A DNA stretch of 64,000 nucleotides from Dysosmobacter welbionis (GTDB taxonomy: Bacteria; Bacillota; Clostridia; Oscillospirales; Oscillospiraceae): positions 248,001 to 312,000 of the forward strand of contig NZ_CP034413.3 of NCBI RefSeq assembly GCF_005121165.3, read 5' to 3'. Positions 16,989-26,277 of this stretch are shown one piece after another; the stretch's first letter is position 1; each line of letters opens with the position of its first letter. The notes below the pieces were generated by a model. It worked only from the letters and a program-made list of their open reading frames with translations, searched no databases and was not told the DNA's origin. Both the position numbers and the translations under genes were made by a program.

Positions 16989-17944
16989 CACTTCAGGAAT
17001 ACATCAGCTTCTGGCAGGAAACCTATGACAAGCATCAGAGCAGGCCGACTACCTATGCGGCACACAACTATGTATTCAAGAACCATATTCTCCCCGGTTT
17101 GGGTGATATACCGCTCTCTGAATTGACATCGGAGATGGTTGGAGAATTTCTGGAGGAACGGAAGCGCTTCGGCAATCATCGAACCGGCAGTTCTGGCTTG
17201 GGAGAAGAAACCATGCGGCACATCCACCGCCTGCTTCAGCAATGCTTGGATCAAGCCATACGGGACGGTCTCCTAACAGAGAATCCCGCCAAGGCATTCC
17301 GCTACCGCAAGTCCACAACGGTGAAAGCGAATATCATGACGCCTCTGGAAACGGAGGACTATCTGGACGCTGCCGAGCGGCTGGGCTACCTGCCCATGTT
17401 CATGCTGGCGCTGACGACAGGCCTACGCCAAGGCGAGCTAATCGCCCTGAAATGGAGCGACCTTGATATCGAAAATCGGACGCTGACCATCGCAGAAAAC
17501 CGTGCCGTGGTACGGCGAGAGCTGGTGGAGTACGGCAGTCAGACAAGGACGATAGCACTGACACCAGAGGTAATCGACCTCCTAATCAGGGAACACGACA
17601 AGCACCCAAGCAGTCCGCTCATGTTTATGCACCCGGCCACGCTGAAACCTTACTCGCCGCAGATGGTGCGCCGGATGCACGATGAGATCATAAAGGAAGC
17701 GGGCATCGACCATATCAGGTATGTGGATCTCCGCCATACCTGCGCCATCCTCGCTCTGAAGAACGGCATGGATACCAAGGAACTGGCGCAGATGCTTGGA
17801 CACTACCGCCCCACGATCACCAGGCAGAACTATGAACCCTATCTGCCCCACAAGGTACAAAAGGACGAAGATATACCAAATGAGGCCACCCAGAGCGAAC
17901 TGCAACAGGCGGCAAATATTCTGGATAATCTTCTGAAGTTCTAA
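16985..17944 (+). CDS. Tyrosine recombinase / phage-type integrase
   Basis: 319 residues. Site-specific recombinase that would excise or integrate the local element. The N-terminal domain (QEYISFWQETYDKHQSRPTT) is followed by the catalytic arginine (GLRQGELIALKW), box II (YVDLRHTCAIL), LGHYRPTITRQNY with the conserved His and the nucleophilic Tyr. The first histidine of HxLRH is Val here, so activity may be reduced. The ATG at 16985 has GGAGGTG before it and overlaps the preceding gene. It shares the upstream regulatory motif with the Int at 31109 through the gene before it. Confidence 0.85.
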   Translation: MTLQEYISFWQETYDKHQSRPTTYAAHNYVFKNHILPGLGDIPLSELTSEMVGEFLEERKRFGNHRTGSSGLGEETMRHIHRLLQQCLDQAIRDGLLTENPAKAFRYRKSTTVKANIMTPLETEDYLDAAERLGYLPMFMLALTTGLRQGELIALKWSDLDIENRTLTIAENRAVVRRELVEYGSQTRTIALTPEVIDLLIREHDKHPSSPLMFMHPATLKPYSPQMVRRMHDEIIKEAGIDHIRYVDLRHTCAILALKNGMDTKELAQMLGHYRPTITRQNYEPYLPHKVQKDEDIPNEATQSELQQAANILDNLLKF

Positions 17945-17990
17945 TAGCTATTCCGCAAAAGGTGTGGTATATGTCTGTGTCACAAGGAGG
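17945..17990 (+). promoter_or_regulatory. Repeated promoter-like leader, copy 2 (before DUF6809 gene)
   Basis: TAGCTA (17945-17950), 17 bases, TATATG preceded by TG, then AAGGAGG. It starts inside the stop codon region of the recombinase and closely matches copies at 16221 and 31054. Confidence 0.6.
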
Positions 17991-17998
17991 CGAAGCCC

Positions 17999-18319
17999 AT
18001 GAAATACAAGCTGATCAAAGAACTATATGACTGCTTCTACACTCCGCCGGAGCTTTCGGTACCCCGGCAAGAAATAGAGGACTGCCACAAAGCTTTGATT
18101 GAGGTGCTGGAGAAACCCGAACGCAGGCTGGTACTCCAGATCATCGATGCCAAGGACCGCATTGCCGAAGACACTTCCATCGACAGCTTCATCTCCGGAT
18201 TTGAGCTGGCGTGGCAGCTCTCTATGGAACTGAACAACTATAAAAACGAGCGCTTGGTCTCCTGCCGAACTGGGAGACTGGGCGCTCGTTTCACACGCAA
18301 AGAGGAGGAGCCAAAATGA
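17999..18319 (+). CDS. Small accessory protein, DUF6809-like
   Basis: 106 residues. Resembles a family of short helical proteins (opening YKLIKELYDCFY, ending in a basic tail) that accompany mobilisable elements in Clostridia; function unknown. No signal peptide or membrane segment is seen. The ATG follows AAGGAGG and a promoter-like motif shared with two recombinase genes. The stop overlaps the next gene by four bases, so the two form an operon. Confidence 0.65.
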   Translation: MKYKLIKELYDCFYTPPELSVPRQEIEDCHKALIEVLEKPERRLVLQIIDAKDRIAEDTSIDSFISGFELAWQLSMELNNYKNERLVSCRTGRLGARFTRKEEEPK

Positions 18320-18804
18320 AAAAGCGTATCATCATCACCGTAGCATTTACCGCCTGTATGGCCCTGTGTGCCGCCGTGTGGCCGCAGGCCGAAACGGTCG
18401 GGGAAACACCCGCACCGCACCAAACACCTGCCGTAAGCGCCCCAGAAGCGACCGTTGTGGAAATCAAAACAGAAGCCGAAACGGCACTTTCGTCAGAGAA
18501 AGAAAAGGCTGTGATTCCGCAGCCGGAACAGACCCAGGAGGCCGTCGCAGAACCGAAGTCAGCACCTGCAGAAACACCCGCAGTCCAGCTCGCCCCGGAG
18601 CCAGTACCTGTCCCGGAAGCGTCTTATGGTCTCACCCCGGAGCGAGCTGCAGAACCGCCCGTAGCTAAAACAACCATTGAACCTCCGTCTGGCGACATGG
18701 TCTATGTCCCCGGCTTTGGCTGGATACAAAGCAAAGGCCCCAACCATGTCGAGTATGCCGAGGATATGTACGAGAACGGCAACAAAATCGGCATCATGGG
18801 ATGA
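18316..18804 (+). CDS. Secreted or lipid-free exported protein, DUF6550-like
   Basis: 162 residues. The N-terminus MKKRIIITVAFTACMALCAAVW is a signal peptide. A long Pro/Ala/Glu-rich linker (residues 30-115) leads to a conserved C-terminal block GDMVYVPGFGWIQ ... EYAEDMYENGNKIGIMG, typical of the small DUF6550 family carried by clostridial mobile elements. Function unknown; an extracellular role in contact between cells is only a guess. It overlaps the previous gene by four bases. Confidence 0.65.
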   Translation: MKKRIIITVAFTACMALCAAVWPQAETVGETPAPHQTPAVSAPEATVVEIKTEAETALSSEKEKAVIPQPEQTQEAVAEPKSAPAETPAVQLAPEPVPVPEASYGLTPERAAEPPVAKTTIEPPSGDMVYVPGFGWIQSKGPNHVEYAEDMYENGNKIGIMG

Positions 18805-18837
18805 CCTCAAAAACTGCGCCGCATAAACAATGAAAAA

Positions 18838-18900
18838 GCCACCTTGAAAATCGGCGATAAAAAATCGGTGATAAATGTCGGCGACAAACGTAATAAACCA
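18838..18900 (+). repeat. 13-bp tandem repeats upstream of the R-M operon
   Basis: About four units with a period of 13 (CGGCGATAAAAAAT, CGGTGATAAATGT, CGGCGACAAACGT, then a decayed one). They follow a conserved CTGCGCCGCATAAACAA sequence at 18815. A related array stands at 26266-26341, at the other end of the R-M operon. Confidence 0.6.
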
Positions 18901-19019
18901 ATAGTCCGAACCTATGGCAATCAATAGATGTAGAATTTTTGCTGAAAAGTATACGGGCACACAATGATATAGCAAGCATCAACGAATAGCGGAAATAATA
19001 CGAAATATGTTCAAAATGG

Positions 19020-19048
19020 TTGAAAAAGACGTAAACACTCAGTATAAT
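19020..19048 (+). promoter_or_regulatory. Promoter of the LlaJI-like R-M operon
   Basis: TTGAAA (19020-19025), exactly 17 bases, TATAAT (19043-19048): a near-consensus vegetative promoter. Transcription would start about 19055, 40 bases before the HTH gene. Confidence 0.75.
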
Positions 19049-19094
19049 ATAGAAATGAATCTGCGGAAACATACGAAGACGAGGTGTGCCAAAT

Positions 19095-19286
19095 ATGTCT
19101 AATTCAATCAACGAAAACTATATTAGTATCGAAGATGCAGCGTTGTTTCTTAATATTAAACCAGTCACTTTACGCAAATGGATAAAAGATAAAAATGTGC
19201 CCGCTCACAAAATCGGTAAGCAGTGGAAGTTCAAACGTTCTGAGCTGGAAGAATGGGTAAAAAGCGGAAAGAGCGCTATGGAGTAA
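19095..19286 (+). CDS. Excisionase-type helix-turn-helix protein, first gene of the R-M operon
   Basis: 63 residues. A winged HTH of the MerR/excisionase kind (YISIEDAALFLNIKPVTLRKWIKDKNV, then KIGKQWKFKRSELEEWV). A single gene of this kind in front of methyltransferase genes often acts as a control protein for the R-M system, here inferred from position only. The ATG at 19095 has GAGGTG eight bases upstream; a GTG at 19086 is less likely. The gene lies 40 bases after a strong promoter and 43 before the first methyltransferase. Confidence 0.75.
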   Translation: MSNSINENYISIEDAALFLNIKPVTLRKWIKDKNVPAHKIGKQWKFKRSELEEWVKSGKSAME

Positions 19287-19329
19287 TTTCGCTGATTTCG
19301 TAGGAACACTTAGGGAAGGAATATATATA

Positions 19330-20262
19330 ATGTCGGTTAATATAAAATGTGTTGACTTGTTTTGCGGCTGTGGCGGTATGTCACTTGGCTTTCAGAAAGC
19401 TGGATTCAACATCGTCGCAGGTATTGATAACTGGAAATCCGCGATTCGAGTATATGGAATGAATTTCAATCATCCGATTATAGAGCAAGACCTATTGGAT
19501 GTAGATGAGGCAGTTAAAATAATTGCGGCATATGCTCCCGATTTAATTATTGGAGGGCCTCCGTGTCAGGATTTTTCAACAGCAGGATATCAAGACGAAA
19601 GCCGTGGCAGGGCTATTTTATCAGTCTGCTATTCACAAATTGTCAGCAAGGTCAAGCCAAAATATTTTGTCATGGAAAATGTCGCAACAATTCGCAATAC
19701 GACATCTTTCCGTAATGCTATTGCTAATTTCCATACAGCAGGCTATGGATTAACACAAATGGTTCTGGATGCTGCGTATTGTGGTGTACCGCAAACGCGA
19801 AAAAGGATGTTTGTTGTAGGAATGCTCGATGCTCCAGATAGCTTCTTAGATGAGGAGTTGCGCCGTAATTTATCTCAGACACCTATGAGTATTCATGATT
19901 ATCTTGGTGATTCGCTTGGGATAGGCTATTATTTCCGAGTCCCGACAAATTACAGCCGAAGGGGCGTGTTCAGCATTTATGAGCCGTCTATGACAATCCG
20001 TGGGGTTGATCGTCCAATTCCGAAAGGCTATAAAGGGCATCCTAATGATCCGGTCCCAGTAGAACAGGTGCGTTGCCTGACCCCGAAGGAAAGAAGCTAC
20101 ATTCAAACATTTCCGGAGAGCTTCCAGTTTGTTGGTGGAAAATCTGATGTCAATTCAATGATAGGAAACGCTGTCCCGGTCAATTTAGCGAAGTATGTTG
20201 GCTCGGCCCTTATGAGGTATATAATGTCTAACGAAAGTAGAGATAACAATGAGGGTAATTGA
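19330..20262 (+). CDS. DNA (cytosine-5) methyltransferase 1, LlaJI-like
   Basis: 310 residues. C5 cytosine methyltransferase protecting host DNA from the McrBC-type nuclease encoded downstream. Motif I is DLFCGCGGMSLGF, the catalytic cysteine lies in GGPPCQDFS (motif IV), ENV (motif VI) follows, VPQTRKRMF is motif VIII and GNAVPVNLAKY motif X. It is about 40% alike, by eye, to the next gene, so the pair probably arose by duplication. In LlaJI two such enzymes each modify one strand of an asymmetric site. It overlaps methyltransferase 2 by 14 bases. Confidence 0.93.
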   Translation: MSVNIKCVDLFCGCGGMSLGFQKAGFNIVAGIDNWKSAIRVYGMNFNHPIIEQDLLDVDEAVKIIAAYAPDLIIGGPPCQDFSTAGYQDESRGRAILSVCYSQIVSKVKPKYFVMENVATIRNTTSFRNAIANFHTAGYGLTQMVLDAAYCGVPQTRKRMFVVGMLDAPDSFLDEELRRNLSQTPMSIHDYLGDSLGIGYYFRVPTNYSRRGVFSIYEPSMTIRGVDRPIPKGYKGHPNDPVPVEQVRCLTPKERSYIQTFPESFQFVGGKSDVNSMIGNAVPVNLAKYVGSALMRYIMSNESRDNNEGN

Positions 20263-21136
20263 CTTATTTGCGGGTTGCGGCGGTATGTCCTTAGGATTTG
20301 AAAATGCAGGATTTGATATTATCGCAGCATTTGACAATTGGGATGCCGCAATAAAAATATACGAAAGTAACTTTTCCCACCCTATTTACAAAAAGGATTT
20401 GAGTAAAGACGATATCATACAGCAGCTTTCTGATATGCGCCCCGATGTAATTATGGGTGGTCCCCCATGTCAGGATTATTCTATAGCAGGAAAGCGAGAA
20501 CTGGGTAATCGTGCAAATCTTACGATAAGGTTTGGAGAAATCGTAATCGCAGTAAAACCTATGTGGGTAGTCTTTGAAAATGTTTATAATATTGAACGCT
20601 TTTCGACCGTCACCACGCTGAAACAGATGTTGGTAGATGCTGGGTATGGTATTACCACACGAGTTTTAGATGCAAGCCGCTGCGGCGTGCCACAAAAGCG
20701 TCATAGGTTCTTTCTAATCGGTAAGCTTGGCGAAAAAAATGGCTTTCTTGATGAGACGCTTGTGTCCAACCTGTCATGCAAGCAAATGACTGTACGAGAC
20801 TACCTTGGTGATGCCCTAAACACAGAATTTTACTATATGCATCCGAGAAGCTACCATCGTCGGGCCGTTTTTTCAGTAGATGAACCAGCTGCAACGATTC
20901 GTGGCATTAACAGACCGATTCCAGATAATTACAAACGCCATCATGCTGATAAGGCTGATATATGCGATGGTGTTCGTGCCTTAACGACACGCGAGCGTGG
21001 CTATATTCAAACTTTCCCGGATACTTTTGATTTCCCTGGTGCGAAAACAGATGTCGAACTTGCAATAGGCAATGCTGTTCCACCAGCTTTGGCCAAGTAT
21101 GTGGCGAATTGTATAAAGCAGTACTGTACTGAATAG
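20249..21136 (+). CDS. DNA (cytosine-5) methyltransferase 2, LlaJI-like
   Basis: 295 residues. Second C5 methyltransferase of the operon. Motifs: DLFAGCGGMSLGFENAGF, GGPPCQDYS with the catalytic Cys, VFENVYN, VPQKRHRFF and GNAVPPALAKYV. The target recognition part between VIII and IX differs from that of methyltransferase 1, consistent with a different strand or sequence. It begins inside the end of the first gene, so translation is coupled. The McrB gene follows after 20 bases. Confidence 0.93.
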   Translation: MRVIDLFAGCGGMSLGFENAGFDIIAAFDNWDAAIKIYESNFSHPIYKKDLSKDDIIQQLSDMRPDVIMGGPPCQDYSIAGKRELGNRANLTIRFGEIVIAVKPMWVVFENVYNIERFSTVTTLKQMLVDAGYGITTRVLDASRCGVPQKRHRFFLIGKLGEKNGFLDETLVSNLSCKQMTVRDYLGDALNTEFYYMHPRSYHRRAVFSVDEPAATIRGINRPIPDNYKRHHADKADICDGVRALTTRERGYIQTFPDTFDFPGAKTDVELAIGNAVPPALAKYVANCIKQYCTE

Positions 21137-21156
21137 GAACAGAAAGAGGTGTGTTT

Positions 21157-24100
21157 ATGTCGTATTTCAACGAAATATCTGATTATGCAACATATTCTGG
21201 GCATGAAGCAGATTTTCATTTCTCCTATAATGCAAACAGTGGCGGCGGTCAGGCTTTTTTAGGTGGTCGGTTTTACGATGAAAATGGTCACTTGACTTCT
21301 CCGGAAACTTTAAACGGGCGAATCGTTGCGTTTAAATATCTCTTCCGAACCGAGAATGGTGAGGAAGTGTCTGTTGTTATTGATGATGAAAAAGCAAAAT
21401 ATGAAGTTAAACCACGAGGAAACGGCTCAACATCAATGAAACTTGGCATCGGGACCGATCGCGTGTCCCCGAGTAAAGTGGTGTCAGCGTTTATGATGTT
21501 GCCTCCTACCTGCGGCGTGAAAACGCCAAGCAATTTGCAATTATCCATATTAAGTGCAAATAATTATTGGCTTCAGTCCATGTGGCTTGAATGTAGCACA
21601 GAAACCGAAACACCGACTGAAGCTATTTTCATCGTGAAAGATTGCGTTTTTGGCGGTGGCGTGAGCAAGGAAACTACGGATCGGGCAGGCCGCTATTTTA
21701 AATTAGACATTGAAAAGCGGATTGCGGATATTATTGCTTTATCTCACAAAACAGATGCTTTTCGCGAAGAAATCGCAATGGCGATTAAGCTCTTTGCTGA
21801 TATTTATCTTGGGCATCGCGCATTCAATTATGAAGAGTGCAATCAGGCAACGAAATCCCTTATGGAATTGCTTGCGCAGGATTTTCCAGATGTCTACTCA
21901 GGTATCACAGATCCGTTGTCTGCAATGCATGACATTGTGATAAAACAGAGTCATGAAAATACTGTCGATGCAGAGGACACCTCTGTTGATAACGAAGCCG
22001 CCTTTAAGGATTGGCTGGCACGTCTCCCAAAAGCAAACGGTGAGCTATATTCTGAAAATACCAGAAACCAGTATATCAGTGCACTTAAATCTGTTGCAAA
22101 CCAGTTTGCAGATACTATCGGCCCTTTTACCTCTGTTTTTGAGATTGCTGATGTGGAGACATTTAAGAAAGTTGCTTCTGCCATCAAAGGTCATGCTACA
22201 TATGAAGAGTTCAACCGTAGCCGTGGCAATGGCTCCTTATCCGCAGGCCTCGATTTGTATCGTCGTTTTTTGGAAGAACGGAATCCAAATGATGGGGTAG
22301 AATATCTCTCTCCTGCGTGGTTCAGACTTGCCGCTGAAAAGTATGTCCAAGTGGATACGGAGTCAAATGCTCTGTATCAGCAGTTTCAAAGTCTGTATGC
22401 CCCGGAAAAACTACGTACCCTCTCTGACGATGACCTGTTGGGGTATATTTTTCTCGGCGTAAATGATCGCAGTCTGTGCAATGCATTAGAGTTCGATGCC
22501 CAATATACACAGTTTGGCAGCATCGCTGGTGGCACCGCATACAAATACAATCTGTTCTACAGTAGAAATGAAGAAACCTGGAAGACCTCCTTCGGTGAAG
22601 GTGGGCAGCGTTCCGTGTCTCAAGAAGAGGCTCTTGAAATTGGCAAGCAAATCCGTGATGCTCTGGTGGCCGGTGCGGATGTTATCGCAAACCATGAAAC
22701 ACTTGCGACGGTCAACGACTACAATGCTCTACTGAATGAGTTGAACGCTGTCATTCCGCAGTATATCACCAAAATGTGGTTCTTGAAGTATTACCACATG
22801 ATGTTCCCTCATATCCTGCCCAACTTTTACAATGAAGCATGGCAGAAACACATTCTCTGCAATTTGAACATTGTTCCTTCTGATGCGCAATTTATCCGTA
22901 TGGGACAAATCAATGCTTTTGTAAATGAGTGTGGTATCTCAAACATCGTCTTTTCAAAAATCATTTTTGATAGTATAGGATCTCCAAAAACATTTTATCG
23001 AATTGGAACAGGCGACAATGGTATCTATTTTGGCGAGTGGCGACAGAATAACTACATTGCCATCGGTTGGAACGAATTAGGCGACCTCTCTGCTGCATAC
23101 CAAGAGGATGCTGATAGCAAAGCAATAATCACCGATGCGTTAAAGAGCCAGTGGAATTATGATAACAGGCTGGCCTCGCGTAAATATGGCGAGATTAATA
23201 GTTTCTATTCGGCTGCAGCCGATACCACATACGCAGTTGCAATGGCAGGACAGAAGATTCTTGCTATCGGACTTGTGACTGGCGGTTACTTCTTTGATGA
23301 AGAAAAAGAATACGGTCACTGCCGACCTGTTCGCTGGCTCAAAGTTTTTGAGGAAGGAAAAACACTTCCTTTCGAGGGTGAAGGTAAGCTGACCACTTTC
23401 TATGAACTGAAAAACAGCGAAAATATATGCTACTTGTATTCTCTTCTGCATGGTCGTGATGAAACCGCTGTTTCTGTCACAGAAGAAGAAAATGTTGTAG
23501 CGCAAATCCGCCCGATCAGCTTCGCTACAGGTCTGAGCAGTGACCAACCCCGTAACCGTATTCTCTTTGGTGCCCCTGGTACTGGTAAGAGTTTTACGCT
23601 GAATCACGAAAAGGATCTGCTGCTTGCAGATGGTGGTGAGTACGAGCGCGTGACCTTCCACCCAGATTACTCCTACGCTAATTTTGTCGGTACATACAAG
23701 CCGGTGCCCTGCAAGGACAGCGATGGCAAGGACGCCATTACTTATTCCTATGTACCCGGTCCGTTCATGCGCACCTATGTGAAAGCCCTTCAGAACAGCA
23801 GAACTGATGCACCCAAGCCTTTCCTGCTTGTAATCGAGGAAATCAATCGTGCCAATGTTGCTGCCGTGTTCGGTGACGTATTCCAGTTGCTTGACCGTGG
23901 TGATGACGAGGTTAGTGAATATCCGATCCAGGCATCCGAGGACATCAAAAAGTATCTGGCAGAAGAACTCGGCGGCAACCCCGACGATTACGCTGAAATT
24001 CGCATCCCAGACAATATGTTCATCTGGGCTACCATGAACAGTGCTGACCAGGGCGTATTCCCGATGGATACCGCTTTTAAGCGCAGATGGGACTTCACCT

Positions 24101-24525
24101 ATTTGGGCATCGATGACAGTGAAGCCGGAATTGTTGGCAAAAAGGTTGTCCTCGGTCAAGGCGATTATCGCCGTGTTGTGGAGTGGAATGCTCTCCGCAA
24201 AGCCATCAACAATGAGCTGCTCACTTATAAGGTGAACGAGGATAAACTGATGGGCCCGTATTTCATCTCCAAGAAAAATCTGCCGGAGGGTGAAATGATT
24301 GACCCTGCCGTCTTTACCCGTATATTTAAGAACAAGGTCATTATGTACCTGTTCAATGATGCCGCAAAGCAGAAGCGCATTACTCTGTTCGGTGGCTGCG
24401 ATGAGAAGGCAAAGAACCAGTATTCCAAGATTTGCAGAGAATTTGACACCAAGGGTGTTTACATTTTCTGCGAAGGAATCAGTAGCCAGTTTATTGATAA
24501 TGTCCCAGAGGATGATGGAGAATGA
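21157..24525 (+). CDS. mcrB: McrB-like GTPase subunit with N-terminal DNA-recognition and EVE-like domains
   Basis: 1122 residues, far longer than E. coli McrB. McrB forms an AAA+ ring that translocates DNA and activates the McrC nuclease. The AAA+ domain begins with ILFGAPGTGKSFT (about 802-815), followed by VIEEINRANVAAVFGD (Walker B) and the family signature TMNSADQGVFPMDTAFKRRW. Before it, around 620-760, TGDNGIYFGEWRQNNYIAIGW is an EVE/PUA-like fold that may read base modification or sequence. The first 430 residues are unassigned and include a possible recombinase-like SAM region (NTRNQYISALKS). The ATG at 21157 has AAAGAGGT before it; GTG at 21151 is possible. The last four bases overlap mcrC. 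Two adjacent methyltransferases suggest it cuts unmethylated sites, as in LlaJI, not methylated DNA. Confidence 0.88.
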   Translation: MSYFNEISDYATYSGHEADFHFSYNANSGGGQAFLGGRFYDENGHLTSPETLNGRIVAFKYLFRTENGEEVSVVIDDEKAKYEVKPRGNGSTSMKLGIGTDRVSPSKVVSAFMMLPPTCGVKTPSNLQLSILSANNYWLQSMWLECSTETETPTEAIFIVKDCVFGGGVSKETTDRAGRYFKLDIEKRIADIIALSHKTDAFREEIAMAIKLFADIYLGHRAFNYEECNQATKSLMELLAQDFPDVYSGITDPLSAMHDIVIKQSHENTVDAEDTSVDNEAAFKDWLARLPKANGELYSENTRNQYISALKSVANQFADTIGPFTSVFEIADVETFKKVASAIKGHATYEEFNRSRGNGSLSAGLDLYRRFLEERNPNDGVEYLSPAWFRLAAEKYVQVDTESNALYQQFQSLYAPEKLRTLSDDDLLGYIFLGVNDRSLCNALEFDAQYTQFGSIAGGTAYKYNLFYSRNEETWKTSFGEGGQRSVSQEEALEIGKQIRDALVAGADVIANHETLATVNDYNALLNELNAVIPQYITKMWFLKYYHMMFPHILPNFYNEAWQKHILCNLNIVPSDAQFIRMGQINAFVNECGISNIVFSKIIFDSIGSPKTFYRIGTGDNGIYFGEWRQNNYIAIGWNELGDLSAAYQEDADSKAIITDALKSQWNYDNRLASRKYGEINSFYSAAADTTYAVAMAGQKILAIGLVTGGYFFDEEKEYGHCRPVRWLKVFEEGKTLPFEGEGKLTTFYELKNSENICYLYSLLHGRDETAVSVTEEENVVAQIRPISFATGLSSDQPRNRILFGAPGTGKSFTLNHEKDLLLADGGEYERVTFHPDYSYANFVGTYKPVPCKDSDGKDAITYSYVPGPFMRTYVKALQNSRTDAPKPFLLVIEEINRANVAAVFGDVFQLLDRGDDEVSEYPIQASEDIKKYLAEELGGNPDDYAEIRIPDNMFIWATMNSADQGVFPMDTAFKRRWDFTYLGIDDSEAGIVGKKVVLGQGDYRRVVEWNALRKAINNELLTYKVNEDKLMGPYFISKKNLPEGEMIDPAVFTRIFKNKVIMYLFNDAAKQKRITLFGGCDEKAKNQYSKICREFDTKGVYIFCEGISSQFIDNVPEDDGE

Positions 24526-25994
24526 TTTCAGTATTTTTACGAGAACAAAAACGCTATACCCAGGAAGACCTGGTTAAAGAGTTTCGTTGCTCCGAGGAAA
24601 AGACTGTCCGCATTCTGAAACGACTGAAAGAATATGGCGTTCTGAAGGCCGTAAAAGCAAATGACACACAGAAGGACCTTACCGATTTGGTGGACGAAGA
24701 CATCGAAATCGCTGATGTTGAGGTCGGTGAAAACGAATATCTGTATGTGTTCACTTTTGTGGGTGTTATTACAATTGAGGGTCGTGTGTTGAAATGCTAT
24801 CCGAAATATCTGCTCGATGCCACGGCCCCCAAAGCAGAACTGAAACAAGTGCTGAAGGTTCTGGAAAAGTACAATTCCAAGGAACAGATCATTCGTATGT
24901 ACAACGATACGAGCGACAGCAGTGCATTTAATATGTTGGCTGTTATGCTGTTCCTCCTCCAGGATTATTTCGAGTATGGTGCCTACACCAACACGCAGGA
25001 CATCATTGAATCCAACGGGTCCGGTGACATTCTTTGGGATAAGACCATCAACGAAACTTTCACTCTCTTAAGCAACAATCGGCCGTATTACCCGGAATTG
25101 CTGACCATGAAGCGTGTGAATGACGATTTCGATTTCTTCAAGCGTCTACATGAGTGTATCCTCACTCATTGCACGGAGGAATTGAGAGATGCCGATCTGT
25201 TGGATCTGTTCGATATTATGGGTGTCGATATTTCCGATGAGCATATCGAGGACTTTGGTGACAAGGAGTATGTCCTGGAGCGCATTGTCAAAGAACTTAA
25301 TGTCCAGTTCAATACCCGGAAACAGCTTCTGCTGAAAACGCTATATGCCTATATAGCCAACAGCAGCGCACTGGACGATTTGGACTGTTTCAGTATGTTC
25401 GGCACAAACAGTTTTAACCTGGTGTGGGAAAAAGTCTGTGCGGAAGTGATGGACAACCAATTGCAGAAACCTATCGGTGGACTGCGATTGCCTATGCCGT
25501 TGGCCGAGCAATACCGTGATATGCGGCATAAGAAACTCATTGACTTGATTGATAAACCGCAGTGGTCTGGGAATGCTCCAAACGGTGAGTTGTTTATAAA
25601 GCAGGCCGAGGATACGCTCATCCCAGATCTTATTTCCATCGTTAATGCCGATGGGAACTATCAGTTTATTATTTTTGATGCCAAATACTATAACATCCAA
25701 TTGGAGCATAACAAAAAGTTGCGTGGTCAGCCCGGTATTGAGTCCATCACCAAGCAGTATTTGTACCAGTTGGCCTATCAGCCGTTTGTGGAAGCACATC
25801 AGATTGGCACAGTGCGGAACTGCTTCCTCATGCCGACCTCTTCTGCTGAAATAGTCGAAAAAGGAACTGTGTCCCTTGATATGTTGAGCAAGTTGGGGCT
25901 ACAGGATATTCAGATACGCCTTCTTCCCGCGCAAACAATGTATCGCCATTATATTGAAAACACAAAGATGGATATCAGAACACTTAATCTATAA
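24522..25994 (+). CDS. mcrC: McrC-like nuclease subunit
   Basis: 490 residues. McrC is the endonuclease subunit that docks on the McrB ring. It starts with an extra winged-helix part (QKRYTQEDLVKEFRCSEEKTVRILKRLKEYG) before the usual McrC region (EYLYVFTFVGVITIEGRVLKCYPKY). The PD-(D/E)XK core is visible as LIPDLISIVNADGNYQFIIFDAKYY: Asp, then DAK. It overlaps mcrB by four bases and closes the operon. Confidence 0.9.
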   Translation: MISVFLREQKRYTQEDLVKEFRCSEEKTVRILKRLKEYGVLKAVKANDTQKDLTDLVDEDIEIADVEVGENEYLYVFTFVGVITIEGRVLKCYPKYLLDATAPKAELKQVLKVLEKYNSKEQIIRMYNDTSDSSAFNMLAVMLFLLQDYFEYGAYTNTQDIIESNGSGDILWDKTINETFTLLSNNRPYYPELLTMKRVNDDFDFFKRLHECILTHCTEELRDADLLDLFDIMGVDISDEHIEDFGDKEYVLERIVKELNVQFNTRKQLLLKTLYAYIANSSALDDLDCFSMFGTNSFNLVWEKVCAEVMDNQLQKPIGGLRLPMPLAEQYRDMRHKKLIDLIDKPQWSGNAPNGELFIKQAEDTLIPDLISIVNADGNYQFIIFDAKYYNIQLEHNKKLRGQPGIESITKQYLYQLAYQPFVEAHQIGTVRNCFLMPTSSAEIVEKGTVSLDMLSKLGLQDIQIRLLPAQTMYRHYIENTKMDIRTLNL

Positions 25995-26085
25995 AGGAGC
26001 TCGGCAACTTTACAGTTTTGCAAACAATGCAAAATATTTACAAACTCCTGATAGATAGTTTTGGAATGAAGTAGGTGGTGGTGTA

Positions 26086-26277
26086 ATGCCTTTTGACATT
26101 GTTCGAAACGATATTCTGAATATGCAGGTGGACGCCATCGTCAACATTGCCAATCCAGAACCTATCCTTGGCTATGACTGTGATACTGGCATTCATAAAA
26201 AAGCAGGCCCAGAGATCCTCCAAGCAAAAAAGGTTGGATCTATCGGCGTTGGGCAGGTTGTTAAAAATGAGCGATAA
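26086..26277 (+). pseudogene. Truncated macro-domain (ADP-ribose-binding) protein
   Basis: 63 residues. The text MPFDIVRNDILNMQVDAIVN then ANPEPILGYDCDTGIHKKAG is the start of a macro domain, which binds or removes ADP-ribose. A whole domain needs about 160 residues; this one ends in a stop just where the 13-bp tandem repeats begin. It is probably a remnant cut off by the repeat region. A GGTGGTG Shine-Dalgarno precedes the ATG, so a short product could still be made. Confidence 0.7.

Noticed and set aside
19330-25994. Classical type IV (methyl-dependent) McrBC
   Set aside because: Two C5 methyltransferases in the same operon would make host DNA a target; the LlaJI-type arrangement, which cuts unmodified sites, fits better.
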